DNA of 64,000 nucleotides. It comes from Azospirillum brasilense. GTDB lineage: Bacteria; Pseudomonadota; Alphaproteobacteria; Azospirillales; Azospirillaceae. Shown piece after piece: positions 44,459 through 53,579 of the stretch; the stretch's first letter is position 1, and every line of letters starts with the position of its first letter. The notes under the pieces are model-generated. The model saw only the letters and a list, made by a program, of their open reading frames with translations. It made no database searches and was not told where the DNA came from. The stretch covers positions 248,001 to 312,000 of the forward strand of contig NZ_VITI01000004.1 in assembly GCF_007827795.1 (NCBI RefSeq). Direction: 5' to 3'. Position numbers and translations under genes: made by a program.

Positions 44459-45381
44459 TGCCCACCGTCAGCGCCGTCATCGCCACCTTCAACCGCGCGC
44501 CGGAGCTGCGCACGGCGCTGTCCCGCCTGCTGGCCCAGACGCATCCCGTCGCGGAGATCCTGGTGGTGGACGACGGGTCCACGGACGGCACCGACGCTAT
44601 GGTGCGAGGGGAGTTTCCCACCGTCCGCTACGTCCGGCTGCCGCACAACGCCGGGCTGATCTACGCCCGCAATTTCGGCTTCGTGAACACGGCGGGCGAC
44701 TACGTGCTGTCGGTGGACGACGATTCCTGGTTTGCCGAGCCGGACGGCCTCGCCCGCGCGGTGGCCTACATGGAGACGCACGCGGACGTGGCGGCGCTGG
44801 CCTGCAACATCGAGACGCGCGACGGGCTGGTCTATTTCCCGCCGCAGGCCGCCCCCTTCGACGCGCCCTGGTACGTCGGCTGCGGTCATCTGCTGCGTCG
44901 CAGCGCGGTTGCCGCCGCCGGCCTCTACATGCCGGAGCTGTACCGTCAGGGGGAAGAGAAGGACCGCTGCCTGCGGCTGATCGGCGCCGGCCACCGGGTG
45001 GTCGCCCTGCCCGGCGTCATGGTCTATCACGACAAGAGCGAGAAGGGCCGCAAGCCGGGGCTGGAGCGTTTCTACAACCACCGCAACGACCTGATCCGCG
45101 AGATCGCCCGCTGCCCCGCCCGCCTGCTGCCCTGGCGCTTCGCGCGGAGCTGGATCGGCAACAGCTGGAAGAACCTGCGCAACGGCCCGCGGCTGACCGA
45201 CCTGAAGGTCCTGCTGGCCCTGCCGGAGATCCTGCGCATCGGCCTGAAGCACCGCGCCCCCGTCAGCGAGGACGCCTACCGCCGCTGGCTGCACCTGTCC
45301 AAGACGGCCGCACCCGGCCTTCCCCAACCCGACCCCGCGCCAGCCCACAATCCCCTCCCCCGCCCAGCGGGGGAGGGTTAG
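44458..45381 (+). CDS. GT2 glycosyltransferase
   Basis: The 307-residue GT-A enzyme has VSAVIATFNRAPELR, VVDDGSTDGT and SVDDDSWFAEP, with a catalytic-looking QGEEKDRCLRLIGAG motif. Its last ten codons (NPLPRPAGEG) and the TAG stop come from a copy of the palindromic intergenic repeat, so the natural C-terminus was probably shorter or different. It ends the forward run of the polysaccharide locus. Donor and acceptor cannot be read from sequence. Confidence 0.88.
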   Translation: MPTVSAVIATFNRAPELRTALSRLLAQTHPVAEILVVDDGSTDGTDAMVRGEFPTVRYVRLPHNAGLIYARNFGFVNTAGDYVLSVDDDSWFAEPDGLARAVAYMETHADVAALACNIETRDGLVYFPPQAAPFDAPWYVGCGHLLRRSAVAAAGLYMPELYRQGEEKDRCLRLIGAGHRVVALPGVMVYHDKSEKGRKPGLERFYNHRNDLIREIARCPARLLPWRFARSWIGNSWKNLRNGPRLTDLKVLLALPEILRIGLKHRAPVSEDAYRRWLHLSKTAAPGLPQPDPAPAHNPLPRPAGEG

Positions 45382-45391
45382 GGTGGGGGCA
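45352..45391. repeat. Palindromic intergenic repeat, copy E (half element)
   Basis: Only the right half is present: CCCCTCCCCCGC (45352-45363) pairs with GCGGGGGAGGG (from 45367) and TTAGGGTGGGGGC follows to 45391. It begins inside the GT2 gene and carries that gene's stop codon. Confidence 0.85.
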
Positions 45392-45412
45392 AGCCGCTCC
45401 CCTTAATCCCCC

Positions 45413-46915
45413 CTACGCCGACGTCCGCGCCAGATGGTGCCCGATCGCCGTGCGCAGCTTGTTCAGGCGGCGCGGCAGCTTGCGCAGCTGGCGCAGCACG
45501 GCGGGCTGCGGCGGGTTGATCGGCTCGCTCAGCAGGTCGGGGGCCATGCGGCGGATCAGCTCCGCCTGATGCTGGCTGGAACGCCGGACATCAACCGGCA
45601 TGGCCAGGGCGATGGCCAGGAAATCGGCGCAGTTGCCAACTTGGAAGAGCTGCCGCCCGGTCAGGTCCACCCCCTGGTCGATGGCCGACAGCCAGCCCGC
45701 CACCCGCTGCTCCAGATAGAAGCGGTCGCGCAGGTCCATCGTGCCGCCCGGCAACACGTCCGGCGTCCGCGCCACCCAGGCCAGCCATTCGCGCAGCGCC
45801 TCGCAATGGGACGGCGGGTTGTAGAGCTTGCCGCGGAAGGCGTCGAACATGCGGGCGGCGGTGTCCTCGCCATCGGCGGCGAGGCCCGGCGGGATCTGCC
45901 CCCAGTAGAAGCAGCGCGCCACCTCGAAGACGCCGCCGTGCAGAACGACGGCGCCCTCCGGCACGCCGTCCCAGGCGCCGTTGGCATAGAATTCCCCGTC
46001 CATCGCCGCGGTGTGCCCGCCGGTGTGGGCGGCGTAGTCCCGCGCGCGCTGGGCGTCCAGCGGCGGACAGGGGATCAGGTGATGCTCCACCCCGGCCAGC
46101 CGGGCCAGCTTCGGCGGCAGCTTGCGGTCGCCCGGCGTCAGGTCGCGGTGGTCGAAGGTGAAAGTGGCGAAGGGCACCGCGGCCTTCTGCGCCGCGGCCA
46201 GCAGCAGCCGCGTGTCGTAGCCGGCGGTGAGCTGGAGCATCAGCGGACGGTGGCCGCCCTCCGGCCCCGACAGGGTCCGGTGCAGGTTGCGGATGGCGGT
46301 GACCAGGATCGATTCCATCCGCTCATAGGCGAGCGAATCGGAAAAGCCCGGCGGAACCGCCGGGAAGGGCCGGCGGAAGGTCAGGAAACCCGGATCGTCC
46401 ATCGGGCGGGCGGGGTCGAGCACCTGGGTCGGCAGCAGCCGCCGCACCCCCGCCAGCCCGGAACCGGGCAGCGGGTACCAGTCCAGCCCGGCCTCGTGCG
46501 CCAGCGGGCGGCGGAAGGTCGCCTCGTCGCCCAGCAGTTCGGCCATCACCCCGGCGCTGGAGGTGAGCGTCAGAGCGCCGTCCACCATCGCGTAGAAGCA
46601 GCCGAGCGTCCCGCCGGTGTCCAGGTGGACCGCCCGGTTGTTGAGCAGCAGCCAGCGTCCCGTCCAGGAACGGCACAGCTCCGCGATGTCCCCGGCGCGC
46701 GCAGCCGCCAGCGCCTCCACCGGATCCGGGCGGGCCGGGTCGGTCTGCACGGGCAGGCCCAGCAGATGCCAGACCGTCTTGTCGGCGCCCAGCACGCGCC
46801 GGACCGGCAAGTCGGGACAATGGGACAGGACGAGCCCGCCGATGTCACGGCTCACCCAATCCGGACGGAGCGCCTGGGCGTTTCTGGACACGATGAATTG
46901 CCGCCGGTGCAGCAT
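45413..46915 (-). CDS. Asparagine-synthetase-like protein
   Basis: The 500-residue product has an N-terminal Ntn-like half without the catalytic Cys2 (it begins MLHRRQF), and a C-terminal ATP-pyrophosphatase-like half where LTAGYDTR (229-236) stands for the PP-loop SGGxDS. Relatives appear in polysaccharide and peptide clusters. Without Cys2 it should not hydrolyse glutamine; it could act with free ammonia, amidate a uronic acid, or be inactive. GGGGGAAG precedes the ATG. It converges on the GT2 gene across repeat copy E. Confidence 0.78.
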   Translation of the reverse strand: MLHRRQFIVSRNAQALRPDWVSRDIGGLVLSHCPDLPVRRVLGADKTVWHLLGLPVQTDPARPDPVEALAAARAGDIAELCRSWTGRWLLLNNRAVHLDTGGTLGCFYAMVDGALTLTSSAGVMAELLGDEATFRRPLAHEAGLDWYPLPGSGLAGVRRLLPTQVLDPARPMDDPGFLTFRRPFPAVPPGFSDSLAYERMESILVTAIRNLHRTLSGPEGGHRPLMLQLTAGYDTRLLLAAAQKAAVPFATFTFDHRDLTPGDRKLPPKLARLAGVEHHLIPCPPLDAQRARDYAAHTGGHTAAMDGEFYANGAWDGVPEGAVVLHGGVFEVARCFYWGQIPPGLAADGEDTAARMFDAFRGKLYNPPSHCEALREWLAWVARTPDVLPGGTMDLRDRFYLEQRVAGWLSAIDQGVDLTGRQLFQVGNCADFLAIALAMPVDVRRSSQHQAELIRRMAPDLLSEPINPPQPAVLRQLRKLPRRLNKLRTAIGHHLARTSA

Positions 46916-47061
46916 GCCGACTTCCCCCGGACCTTTCGCGATGTCAGGGGGTAAACACGCCGCACGGCGGGGGAGGCAGGGCCCTACCCCTTTTCACCCT
47001 CCTTTGCGCCACCTTCCATCCGGACGGAGAATATTTCCCACGCTTGGGTGGCAGCGCGTGA

Positions 47062-47090
47062 TTGACTCCGGGGGGCGGTACCTCTATACA
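47062..47090 (+). promoter_or_regulatory. Sigma70 promoter of the rpmH operon
   Basis: TTGACT (47062-47067) and TATACA (47085-47090) are separated by 17 bases. Each matches the consensus at five of six positions, the best promoter in the window. Transcription would start near 47097, about 36 bases before rpmH. Confidence 0.8.
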
Positions 47091-47132
47091 GCGGGGCTCA
47101 TTTTTTGCCCTGAGATCGAGGAGTATGGTGCC

Positions 47133-47267
47133 GTGAAACGCACGTTCCAGCCCAGCAAAATCGTGCGCAAGCGCCGGCATGGCTTCCGCGCCCGCATGGC
47201 GACCGTCGGTGGCCGCAAGGTGATTGCCCGCCGTCGCGCCAAGGGCCGCAGTGTCCTGAGCGCCTGA
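47133..47267 (+). CDS. rpmH: 50S ribosomal protein L34
   Basis: The 44-residue product begins [20 protein letters not shown] and ends in the family's basic tail ([11 protein letters not shown]). GTG at 47133 is the start, preceded by GAGGAG; there is no suitable ATG. It heads the rpmH-rnpA-yidD-yidC run typical of bacteria and lies just after a strong promoter. Confidence 0.98.
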   Translation: MKRTFQPSKIVRKRRHGFRARMATVGGRKVIARRRAKGRSVLSA

Positions 47268-47272
47268 TACGC

Positions 47273-47755
47273 ATGGCGGCGCCGGACCCCAGGGTCGGGC
47301 GCCTGAAGCGGCGGCCGGAATTTCTGGCCGTGGCCGGTACACGGCGCAAGCATGTGGCACCCGGCCTTATCCTGCAGGTGCGCCGACACGACGAACGGCA
47401 GCGGCCCGCCCCTGGCGAGCCGCCGATTCGTCTTGGCCTGACGGCGAGCCGCAAAGTGGGGAACGCGGTCGTGCGCAATCGCGCACGCCGCCGCCTTCGC
47501 GAAGCGGCCCGCCAGATTCTGACCGCCCACGCGGCCCCCGGTCACGATTTCGTGCTGGTGGCCCGCGCCGCGACGGCCGAAAGGCCGTGGACGGAGCTGG
47601 TGGGCGATCTGACTGCGGCGCTGAAACGCCTCGGTCTGTGGCGCGATGCGTCCAAGAGCGAGGTGCCTAAGAGCGAGGCGAATGGCGGGCCAAACGCCGT
47701 CACACCCAACGGCGGGACCGGCAACGGTTCCGGCGGTGGGGAGGCCGGCGCGTGA
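47273..47755 (+). CDS. rnpA: Ribonuclease P protein component
   Basis: RnpA supports the RNase P ribozyme in tRNA 5' processing. The family RNR motif is seen as [20 protein letters not shown]. At 160 residues it is longer than the usual 115-125 because of a low-complexity C-terminal tail rich in glycine and asparagine from about residue 128 ([16 protein letters not shown]). It starts five bases after rpmH and overlaps yidD by four bases (GTGA). Confidence 0.95.
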   Translation: MAAPDPRVGRLKRRPEFLAVAGTRRKHVAPGLILQVRRHDERQRPAPGEPPIRLGLTASRKVGNAVVRNRARRRLREAARQILTAHAAPGHDFVLVARAATAERPWTELVGDLTAALKRLGLWRDASKSEVPKSEANGGPNAVTPNGGTGNGSGGGEAGA

Positions 47756-48072
47756 GCCCGCTCGCCTTTTTTCTGCGCGCGCTCGTGGTCGGCTATCAGT
47801 GGACCCTGTCGCCCTTCATCGGGTGGCACTGCCGATTTCAGCCGACCTGTTCAAACTATGCGCTGGATGCGCTATCTAAGCACGGAGCGATCCGGGGCAG
47901 TTGGCTGACCGTCCGGAGGCTTCTGCGCTGCCATCCCTGGGGCGGGTGGGGATATGATCCCGTGCCCGAACCGGGGCGGTCCAACCGCTGTTCGCACGGG
48001 CCGGACGACGCGGCGCATCGATGCAGCAATTCGCATGCCGGCCTGAAAACCGGCGTTCGGCCCCCTTCTTGA
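47752..48072 (+). CDS. yidD: Membrane protein insertion efficiency factor YidD
   Basis: YidD is a small inner-membrane-associated protein thought to help YidC insertion. The family core is plain: [23 protein letters not shown] and [18 protein letters not shown]. The 106-residue product keeps a cysteine-rich, non-conserved tail of about 30 residues beyond the normal end. The start is a GTG overlapping the rnpA stop. Confidence 0.95.
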   Translation: MSPLAFFLRALVVGYQWTLSPFIGWHCRFQPTCSNYALDALSKHGAIRGSWLTVRRLLRCHPWGGWGYDPVPEPGRSNRCSHGPDDAAHRCSNSHAGLKTGVRPPS

Positions 48073-48098
48073 TGAAGGCCCACGGCAACCGGGATGCC

Positions 48099-49838
48099 AT
48101 GACCGATCAACGCAACCTCATCCTCGCGATCGCTCTGTCGATCGCCATCCTCCTGGGATTCCAGTATTTTTACGATGGACCCCGGGTGAAGCAGCAGCAG
48201 GCTGCGCAGCAGGCCGCCCAGACGGAGCAGTCGGTCGCCCCCGGCGCCGCGACCGCGCCGGGCGCCGCTCCCGGTTCGGTTCCCGGCACGGCGGCTCCCG
48301 CCACGGTCCGCGACCGCGCCGGCCTGCTCGCCGAGCAGATGGCCGCCGGAACGCGCGTCAAGATCAACACGCCGTCGCTGCACGGATCGGTCAATCTGGT
48401 TGGGGGACGCATCGACGACCTGACGCTGGCCGACTACCGGGTCACTCCCGATCCCAAGAGCCCGGAAATCGTGCTGCTGGCCCCCGCCGGCACGCCCGAG
48501 GCCTATTACGCCGAGTTCGGCTGGGTTCCGGAGGACAAGTCGCAGCCGGTCCCCGGCGCTGACACCCGCTGGACCGCCGCCGGCACCGCGCTGACGCCGG
48601 ACCAGCCGCTGACCCTGACCTGGGACAACGGCAAGGGCCTGGTGTTCGAGCGCACCATCGCGGTCGACCAGAACTTCATGTTCACGATCACCCAGAAGGT
48701 GCGCAACACCGGTTCCGCCCCGGTCAGCCTGCTGCCCTACAGCCTGGTCAGCCGCGCCGGCACGCCGCACACCGACGGCTACTACATCCTTCATGAAGGC
48801 CCGCTCGGCGTCTTCGACGGCAAGCTGAACGAGCACAAGTACGACGACCTGCGCAAGGCCGGCACCGTCTCCGCCCAGAGCACGGGCGGCTGGATCGGCA
48901 TCACCGACAAGTATTGGCTGGTCTCGCTGGTCCCGGACCAGAAGGCCCCGATGACCGCCCGCTTCGTCCACTCCGCCCCCGGCGGCACCGACCGCTATCA
49001 GGTCGACACGCTGGGCAAGGCCGTGGAGGTCGCCCCCGGCGCCACCATCGAGCTGACCGACCGGCTGTTCGCCGGCGCCAAGCAGGTCCGCCTGCTGGAC
49101 GAGTATTCGGACAAGCTGGGCATCGCCAACTTCGATCTGGCGATCGACTTCGGCTGGTTCTACTTCCTGACCAAGCCGTTCTTCTACGGGCTGGACCTGC
49201 TGGGCCGCCTGTTCGGGAACTTCGGCATCGCCATCCTGGTCTTCACCGTGATCGTCAAGGCGGCCTTCTTCCCGCTGGCCAACAAGTCGTATCACGCGAT
49301 GGCCAAGATGAAGAAGCTGCAGCCCAAGATGATGGAGCTGCGCGACCGCTTCGGCGACGACAAGGTCCGCCTGAACCAGGAGATGATGGCGCTCTACAAG
49401 CGCGAGAAGGTCTCGCCGGTGTCGGGCTGCCTGCCGATCCTGATCCAGATCCCGGTCTTCTTCGCGCTCTACAAGGTGCTGTTCGTGACCATCGAAATGC
49501 GGCACGCGCCGTTCTTCGGCTGGATTCACGACCTGTCCGCGCCCGATCCGACCACCATCTTCAACCTGTTCGGTCTGATCCCGTGGCAGCCGCCGCACCT
49601 TCTGATGCTGGGCCTGTGGCCAATCATCATGGGCATCACCATGTACTTCCAGCAGAAGCTGAACCCGGCGCCGCCCGATCCGGTGCAGCAGAAGGTGTTC
49701 CAGTTCCTGCCGATCATCTTCACCTTCATGCTCGCCAGCTTCCCGGCTGGTCTGGTGATCTACTGGGCTTGGAACAACACCCTGTCCATCGCCCAGCAGT
49801 GGATCATCATGCGGCAGGACGGTGTGAAGGTGACCTGA
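48099..49838 (+). CDS. yidC: Membrane protein insertase YidC
   Basis: YidC inserts and folds inner-membrane proteins with or without SecYEG. The 579-residue product has the N-terminal anchor (NLILAIALSIAILLGFQYFY), a large periplasmic beta domain (about 90-340), and the five-helix core with FGNFGIAILVFTVIVKA and the hydrophilic-groove region after PVSGCLPILIQIPVFFALYK. ATG at 48099 (MTDQRNLIL) fits the family start; longer ATGs overlap yidD. Confidence 0.97.
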   Translation: MTDQRNLILAIALSIAILLGFQYFYDGPRVKQQQAAQQAAQTEQSVAPGAATAPGAAPGSVPGTAAPATVRDRAGLLAEQMAAGTRVKINTPSLHGSVNLVGGRIDDLTLADYRVTPDPKSPEIVLLAPAGTPEAYYAEFGWVPEDKSQPVPGADTRWTAAGTALTPDQPLTLTWDNGKGLVFERTIAVDQNFMFTITQKVRNTGSAPVSLLPYSLVSRAGTPHTDGYYILHEGPLGVFDGKLNEHKYDDLRKAGTVSAQSTGGWIGITDKYWLVSLVPDQKAPMTARFVHSAPGGTDRYQVDTLGKAVEVAPGATIELTDRLFAGAKQVRLLDEYSDKLGIANFDLAIDFGWFYFLTKPFFYGLDLLGRLFGNFGIAILVFTVIVKAAFFPLANKSYHAMAKMKKLQPKMMELRDRFGDDKVRLNQEMMALYKREKVSPVSGCLPILIQIPVFFALYKVLFVTIEMRHAPFFGWIHDLSAPDPTTIFNLFGLIPWQPPHLLMLGLWPIIMGITMYFQQKLNPAPPDPVQQKVFQFLPIIFTFMLASFPAGLVIYWAWNNTLSIAQQWIIMRQDGVKVT

Positions 49839-49885
49839 GGGTCCGTCTCACCTGATACCCGGCTTCCCTGAACCTCAGGGCATCG

Positions 49886-49926
49886 ACCGCCGGCAAGCGC
49901 CTCCTTGACGGGCGTTTGCCGGCGGT
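49886..49926 (+). terminator. Stem-loop between yidC and engB
   Basis: ACCGCCGGCAAGCGCC (49886-49901) and GGCGTTTGCCGGCGGT (49911-49926) form a 16-bp stem with one G-U pair, followed by TATGTTTTGG. It probably ends yidC transcription or attenuates into engB. Confidence 0.65.
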
Positions 49927-49982
49927 TATGTTTTGGGCCGGTCACGTTCATCCGCACCCCGTGTCTTTCGAAAGCGCCGTCC

Positions 49983-50645
49983 ATGACCTCTTCCAGCAGC
50001 TCCCCGATCTCCGGTTTCGACGAGGAGGCCCTGGAAGCGGGGCGGCTTCTGTTCGCCAAGGAATGCGATTTCATCTGGGGCGCCCAGACGGCGGAGCAGC
50101 TGCCGGAGGCCGACCTGCCGGAGGTCGCCTTCGCCGGCCGCTCCAACGTCGGCAAGTCCAGCCTCGTCAACGCGCTGACCGGGCGCAAGACGCTGGCCCG
50201 CACCTCCAACACGCCGGGCCGCACCCAGCAGCTCAACTTCTTCAACCTCGGCAACCGGCTGAAGCTGGTCGACATGCCCGGCTACGGCTACGCCAAGGAG
50301 TCGAAGGAGAAGATCGAGATCTGGAACGACATGGTCCGCCGCTTCCTGCGCGGCCGCGTCACGCTGCGCCGGGCGCTGGTGCTGGTCGATTCGCGCCACG
50401 GGCTGAAGCCCAACGACGAGGAGATCATGACGATGCTCGATCAGGCGGCGGTGCCCTACGTCGTCGTCCTGACCAAGTCGGACAAGGTGCGGTCGCAGGA
50501 GCTGGCCGAGGTGAGCACGCGCACCGTGGCGGCCCTGAAGAAGCACCCCGCCGCTTTCCCGGAGATCCACGCCACCAGCGCCGAGAAGGGCCAGGGGATC
50601 GCGGAGCTGCGCGCCAGCCTCGCCCAGCTCGCCAGCCTGGGATGA
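49983..50645 (+). CDS. engB: GTPase EngB/YihA (ribosome biogenesis)
   Basis: EngB (YsxC) is a GTPase needed for assembly of the 50S subunit. The 220-residue product has G1 GRSNVGKSS, G2 in TPGRTQQLNFF, G3 DMPGYGYA and G4 TKSD, with the expected spacing. ATG at 49983 gives MTSSSSSPISGF; longer in-frame starts lie inside the hairpin. It is followed four bases later by an antiporter gene. Confidence 0.95.
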   Translation: MTSSSSSPISGFDEEALEAGRLLFAKECDFIWGAQTAEQLPEADLPEVAFAGRSNVGKSSLVNALTGRKTLARTSNTPGRTQQLNFFNLGNRLKLVDMPGYGYAKESKEKIEIWNDMVRRFLRGRVTLRRALVLVDSRHGLKPNDEEIMTMLDQAAVPYVVVLTKSDKVRSQELAEVSTRTVAALKKHPAAFPEIHATSAEKGQGIAELRASLAQLASLG

Positions 50646-50649
50646 CCCG

Positions 50650-51918
50650 ATGCCCGTCGAGCTGACGCCGGCCCTGCTGTTCCTCATCCAGGCCATCCTG
50701 CTGATCGCCGGCCCGTTCCTGTTCTGGCGGTTGTCCGGCCTGAAGCATGTGGCCCCGATGGTGGTGATCCAGATCCTGTTCGGGATCGCGCTCGGCCCGT
50801 CGCTTCTCGGGCAGGCCGCGCCGGAGCTCTGGCAACCGCTGTTCGCCAGGGAGTCGCTGGCGCCGCTCTCCGGGCTGGCTCTGCTCGCCGTGGTCTTCTT
50901 CGCCTTCCTGACCGGGCTGCATCTCGATCTGGAGGAGTTCAAGGGCCGCGGGCGCGCCTTCGTCGGGATCAGCCTGTCGAGCATGCTGGTGCCGACGCTG
51001 CTCGGCGGGGCGCTCGGCTGGTGGATCGTCGGCGTCTTTCCCGAGATGGCCGGGCCGAAGGCCGACCCGCTGCTGTTCGCCGCGGGGTTCGGCATCTGCG
51101 TCGGGGTGACCGCCCTGCCGGTGCTGGGGGCCATCCTGCGCGAGATGGGTCTGATCGGCGAGCGGGTCGGGCGGCTGGCGCTGGGCTACGCGGCGGTCAA
51201 CGACGCGCTGCTGTGGCTTCTCATCACCGCCGTGCTGGCGCTGGCGGCGGGGGGAAGCGGCGGCTTCGCCGGGGTGGCGTGGATCGCCGTCCTGGGCTTC
51301 GCCTATCTGGCCGCGACGGAGCTGTTCGCGCGCCCCCTGCTGACCCGGCTGATGAACCGCATCGCCCCGGACGGCGACGTCGGCGACATGGTGGTGGTGG
51401 TCACCTGCACCGCCCTGCTCGGCTCCGCCGCGGTGACGGAGCTGATCGGTCTGCACTACATCCTGGGCGCCTTCGTCGCCGGCACGGTCATGCCGCGGCG
51501 GCTGGCGGCGGCCATCCTGGACCGGCTGGAGCATTTCGCCACGCTGATCCTGCTGCCCTTCTTCTTCACCCTGACCGGGCTGAAGGTCGATCTCGACCTC
51601 GCCGCCTCGGCGCAATGGTGGGTCTTCGCGCTGGCGACGGTGGCGACCATCCTGGGCAAGGTCCTGGGCACCGCCCTGCCCGCCCGGCTGTCGGGCGAGA
51701 GCGCCGCCGATTCCTGGCGCCTCGGCACGCTGATGTCCTGCAAGGGGCTGATGGAGGTCATCGTCCTGACCATCCTGCTGGAAGCCGGGGTGCTGTCGGA
51801 AGCCTGCTTCTCCGCCATGGTGCTGATGGCGGTGGTGGTCACCGCGCTGACCCAGCCGATGACCCTGCTGGCCGGGCGGATCGCCGGCCGCCGGGCGGGC
51901 CACGCCGGCGCGTCCTGA
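50650..51918 (+). CDS. CPA2-type cation:proton antiporter
   Basis: The 422-residue protein has 12-13 membrane helices with the Na/H exchanger (KefB-type) fold: the ND pair in YAAVNDALLWLL marks the ion-binding helix, and LTGLKVDLDLAAS the later part. It lacks the C-terminal RCK domain of KefB/KefC, so it is a short CPA2 antiporter. The transported ion is not certain. It follows engB closely and is probably cotranscribed. Confidence 0.87.
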   Translation: MPVELTPALLFLIQAILLIAGPFLFWRLSGLKHVAPMVVIQILFGIALGPSLLGQAAPELWQPLFARESLAPLSGLALLAVVFFAFLTGLHLDLEEFKGRGRAFVGISLSSMLVPTLLGGALGWWIVGVFPEMAGPKADPLLFAAGFGICVGVTALPVLGAILREMGLIGERVGRLALGYAAVNDALLWLLITAVLALAAGGSGGFAGVAWIAVLGFAYLAATELFARPLLTRLMNRIAPDGDVGDMVVVVTCTALLGSAAVTELIGLHYILGAFVAGTVMPRRLAAAILDRLEHFATLILLPFFFTLTGLKVDLDLAASAQWWVFALATVATILGKVLGTALPARLSGESAADSWRLGTLMSCKGLMEVIVLTILLEAGVLSEACFSAMVLMAVVVTALTQPMTLLAGRIAGRRAGHAGAS

Positions 51919-51922
51919 CCTC

Positions 51923-52168
51923 TCAGCCGGGCTTGCGCACGTTTCCCGTCACCACCGGATCGGCGCCCGGCCCCTCGGAATCCAGCCTGCCCGACCCGGC
52001 CTTTCCGTCCCCGCGCGCCTGCTCCTTCAGCGCTTTGTTGGCCTCCGTCACCTCCTGCGCGTCGGGTGAGCCGTAGATCTCCTCGGCCCGCCGGGCGGTC
52101 TCCTCCATCTCGGCCTTGTGGGCCTCGGTGAAGGGGGTGCGCGGGGTCGGCATGATGCGGTCGTTCAT
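51923..52168 (-). CDS. Small acidic protein of unknown function
   Basis: The 81-residue product ([20 protein letters not shown] start) is hydrophilic and acidic, with a helical stretch ([18 protein letters not shown]) and a disordered C-terminus. I do not recognise a family. It converges on the antiporter gene, their stops four bases apart, and lies in the argB upstream region. Codon use is similar to its neighbours, so it may be real, but a small spurious frame cannot be excluded. Confidence 0.55.
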   Translation of the reverse strand: MNDRIMPTPRTPFTEAHKAEMEETARRAEEIYGSPDAQEVTEANKALKEQARGDGKAGSGRLDSEGPGADPVVTGNVRKPG

Positions 52169-52336
52169 GGCTCCGTCCTCTACGGTTCATCCCATCCGGG
52201 CGAACCGCCGGGCGCGGCAAGGGTTCCCGGACGCGGCACCCTCCTGAAAAAGCCCCCTAGGCACCCCCGGCGCTTTCCGTTAAAGAGTCGGCGGAATCTC
52301 ACCCGATTGGCCCACCCCGACGAACGGCTCCATCCC

Positions 52337-53236
52337 GTGCAGAACACGACCCGCGACGAGTGGCTCGCCAAGGCCCGCACCCTGTCCGAAGCCCTGCCCT
52401 ACATGCGCCGCTACGCCGGGCGCACCTTCGTCATCAAGTACGGCGGCCACGCCATGGGTGACGACAGCCTGGCGGAGAAGTTCGCCCGCGACATCGTCCT
52501 GCTGAAGCAGGTCGGCATCAACCCCGTGGTCGTGCACGGCGGCGGCCCGCAGATCGGGCAGATGCTGCAGCGGCTGGCCATCAAGTCCAGCTTCATCGAC
52601 GGCCTGCGCGTCACCGACAAGGAGACGGTCGAGGTGGTCGAGATGGTGCTGGCCGGCTCCATCAACAAGCAGATCGTCGCCGCCATCAACAACGCGGGCG
52701 GCCGCGCCGTCGGCCTGTCGGGCAAGGACGGCAGCCTGATCACCGCGCGCAAGCTGCGCCGCACCCAGCGCGACCCGGACAGCAACATCGAGAAGGTGCT
52801 GGACCTCGGCTTCGTCGGCGAGCCCTATCAGGTGAACCCGCAGATCCTCACGTCGCTGGCCCAGTCGGACATCATCCCGGTCATCGCTCCCATCGGCTTC
52901 GACCGCAACGGCGACACCTACAACATCAACGCCGACACGGCGGCGGGCGCCGTCGCCTCGGCGCTGGGCGCCACCCGCTTCTTCCTGCTGACCGACGTGG
53001 CCGGCGTTCTGGACAAGAACAAGGAGCTGGTGCCGCGCATGTCGCTGGACCAGGCGCGCGCCGCCATCGCCGACGGCACCGCCACCGGCGGCATGATCCC
53101 GAAGATCGAGACCTGCATCGACGCCGTCGAACAGGGCGTGGACGCCGCCGTCATCCTGGACGGCCGGGTGCCGCACGCCCTGCTGCTGGAGATCTTCACC
53201 GAGGGCGGGGCCGGCACGATGATCGGCCGCGAGTAA
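52337..53236 (+). CDS. argB: Acetylglutamate kinase
   Basis: ArgB phosphorylates N-acetyl-L-glutamate, the second step of arginine synthesis. The 299-residue amino-acid kinase has [12 protein letters not shown] (substrate loop) and [13 protein letters not shown], with the C-terminal ATP-binding part ([13 protein letters not shown]). It starts at GTG giving [13 protein letters not shown], matching family length; longer in-frame starts overlap the small antisense gene. The N-terminal helix extension is typical of arginine-sensitive forms. Confidence 0.95.
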   Translation: MQNTTRDEWLAKARTLSEALPYMRRYAGRTFVIKYGGHAMGDDSLAEKFARDIVLLKQVGINPVVVHGGGPQIGQMLQRLAIKSSFIDGLRVTDKETVEVVEMVLAGSINKQIVAAINNAGGRAVGLSGKDGSLITARKLRRTQRDPDSNIEKVLDLGFVGEPYQVNPQILTSLAQSDIIPVIAPIGFDRNGDTYNINADTAAGAVASALGATRFFLLTDVAGVLDKNKELVPRMSLDQARAAIADGTATGGMIPKIETCIDAVEQGVDAAVILDGRVPHALLLEIFTEGGAGTMIGRE

Positions 53237-53262
53237 CCGGGTTTAAGCGAAGGGGACCGGCC

Positions 53263-53565
53263 ATGTCCGACGTGCGCAAGGACCTGCTCCGCCAGATGAA
53301 GGCCATCCGCGAACGGATGGACCCGAAGCTGCTGGAGCGCGCCAAGCTGTCGGTCTTCGGCAAGGTCCCCTACGACCGCGACTCGGCGAAGGAAGCCGTC
53401 GGGCATTTCCTGGAGTCCAAGGACGACGGCGGGGCTTTCCGGCGCAAGCTGGAGGACGCGCTGCGCCAGGACGGCGTACCGCTCGATCTCCCGAAGGGGG
53501 ACGCCGACGGCCCCACCGAGCCGCCCCAGCCGCGCAAGCCGCGCCGCTTCGGTCGCCTCCTCTAA
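53263..53565 (+). CDS. Conserved hypothetical protein
   Basis: The 100-residue product has a helical first half (DVRKDLLRQMKAIRERMDPK) and a proline-rich basic C-terminus (EPPQPRKPRRFGRLL). I cannot name a family. GAAGGGGACC precedes the ATG. It lies 26 bases after argB and 14 before the CorA gene, so it is likely in that transcript. Confidence 0.65.
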   Translation: MSDVRKDLLRQMKAIRERMDPKLLERAKLSVFGKVPYDRDSAKEAVGHFLESKDDGGAFRRKLEDALRQDGVPLDLPKGDADGPTEPPQPRKPRRFGRLL

Positions 53566-53579
53566 GGCGGGCCGCCGGC

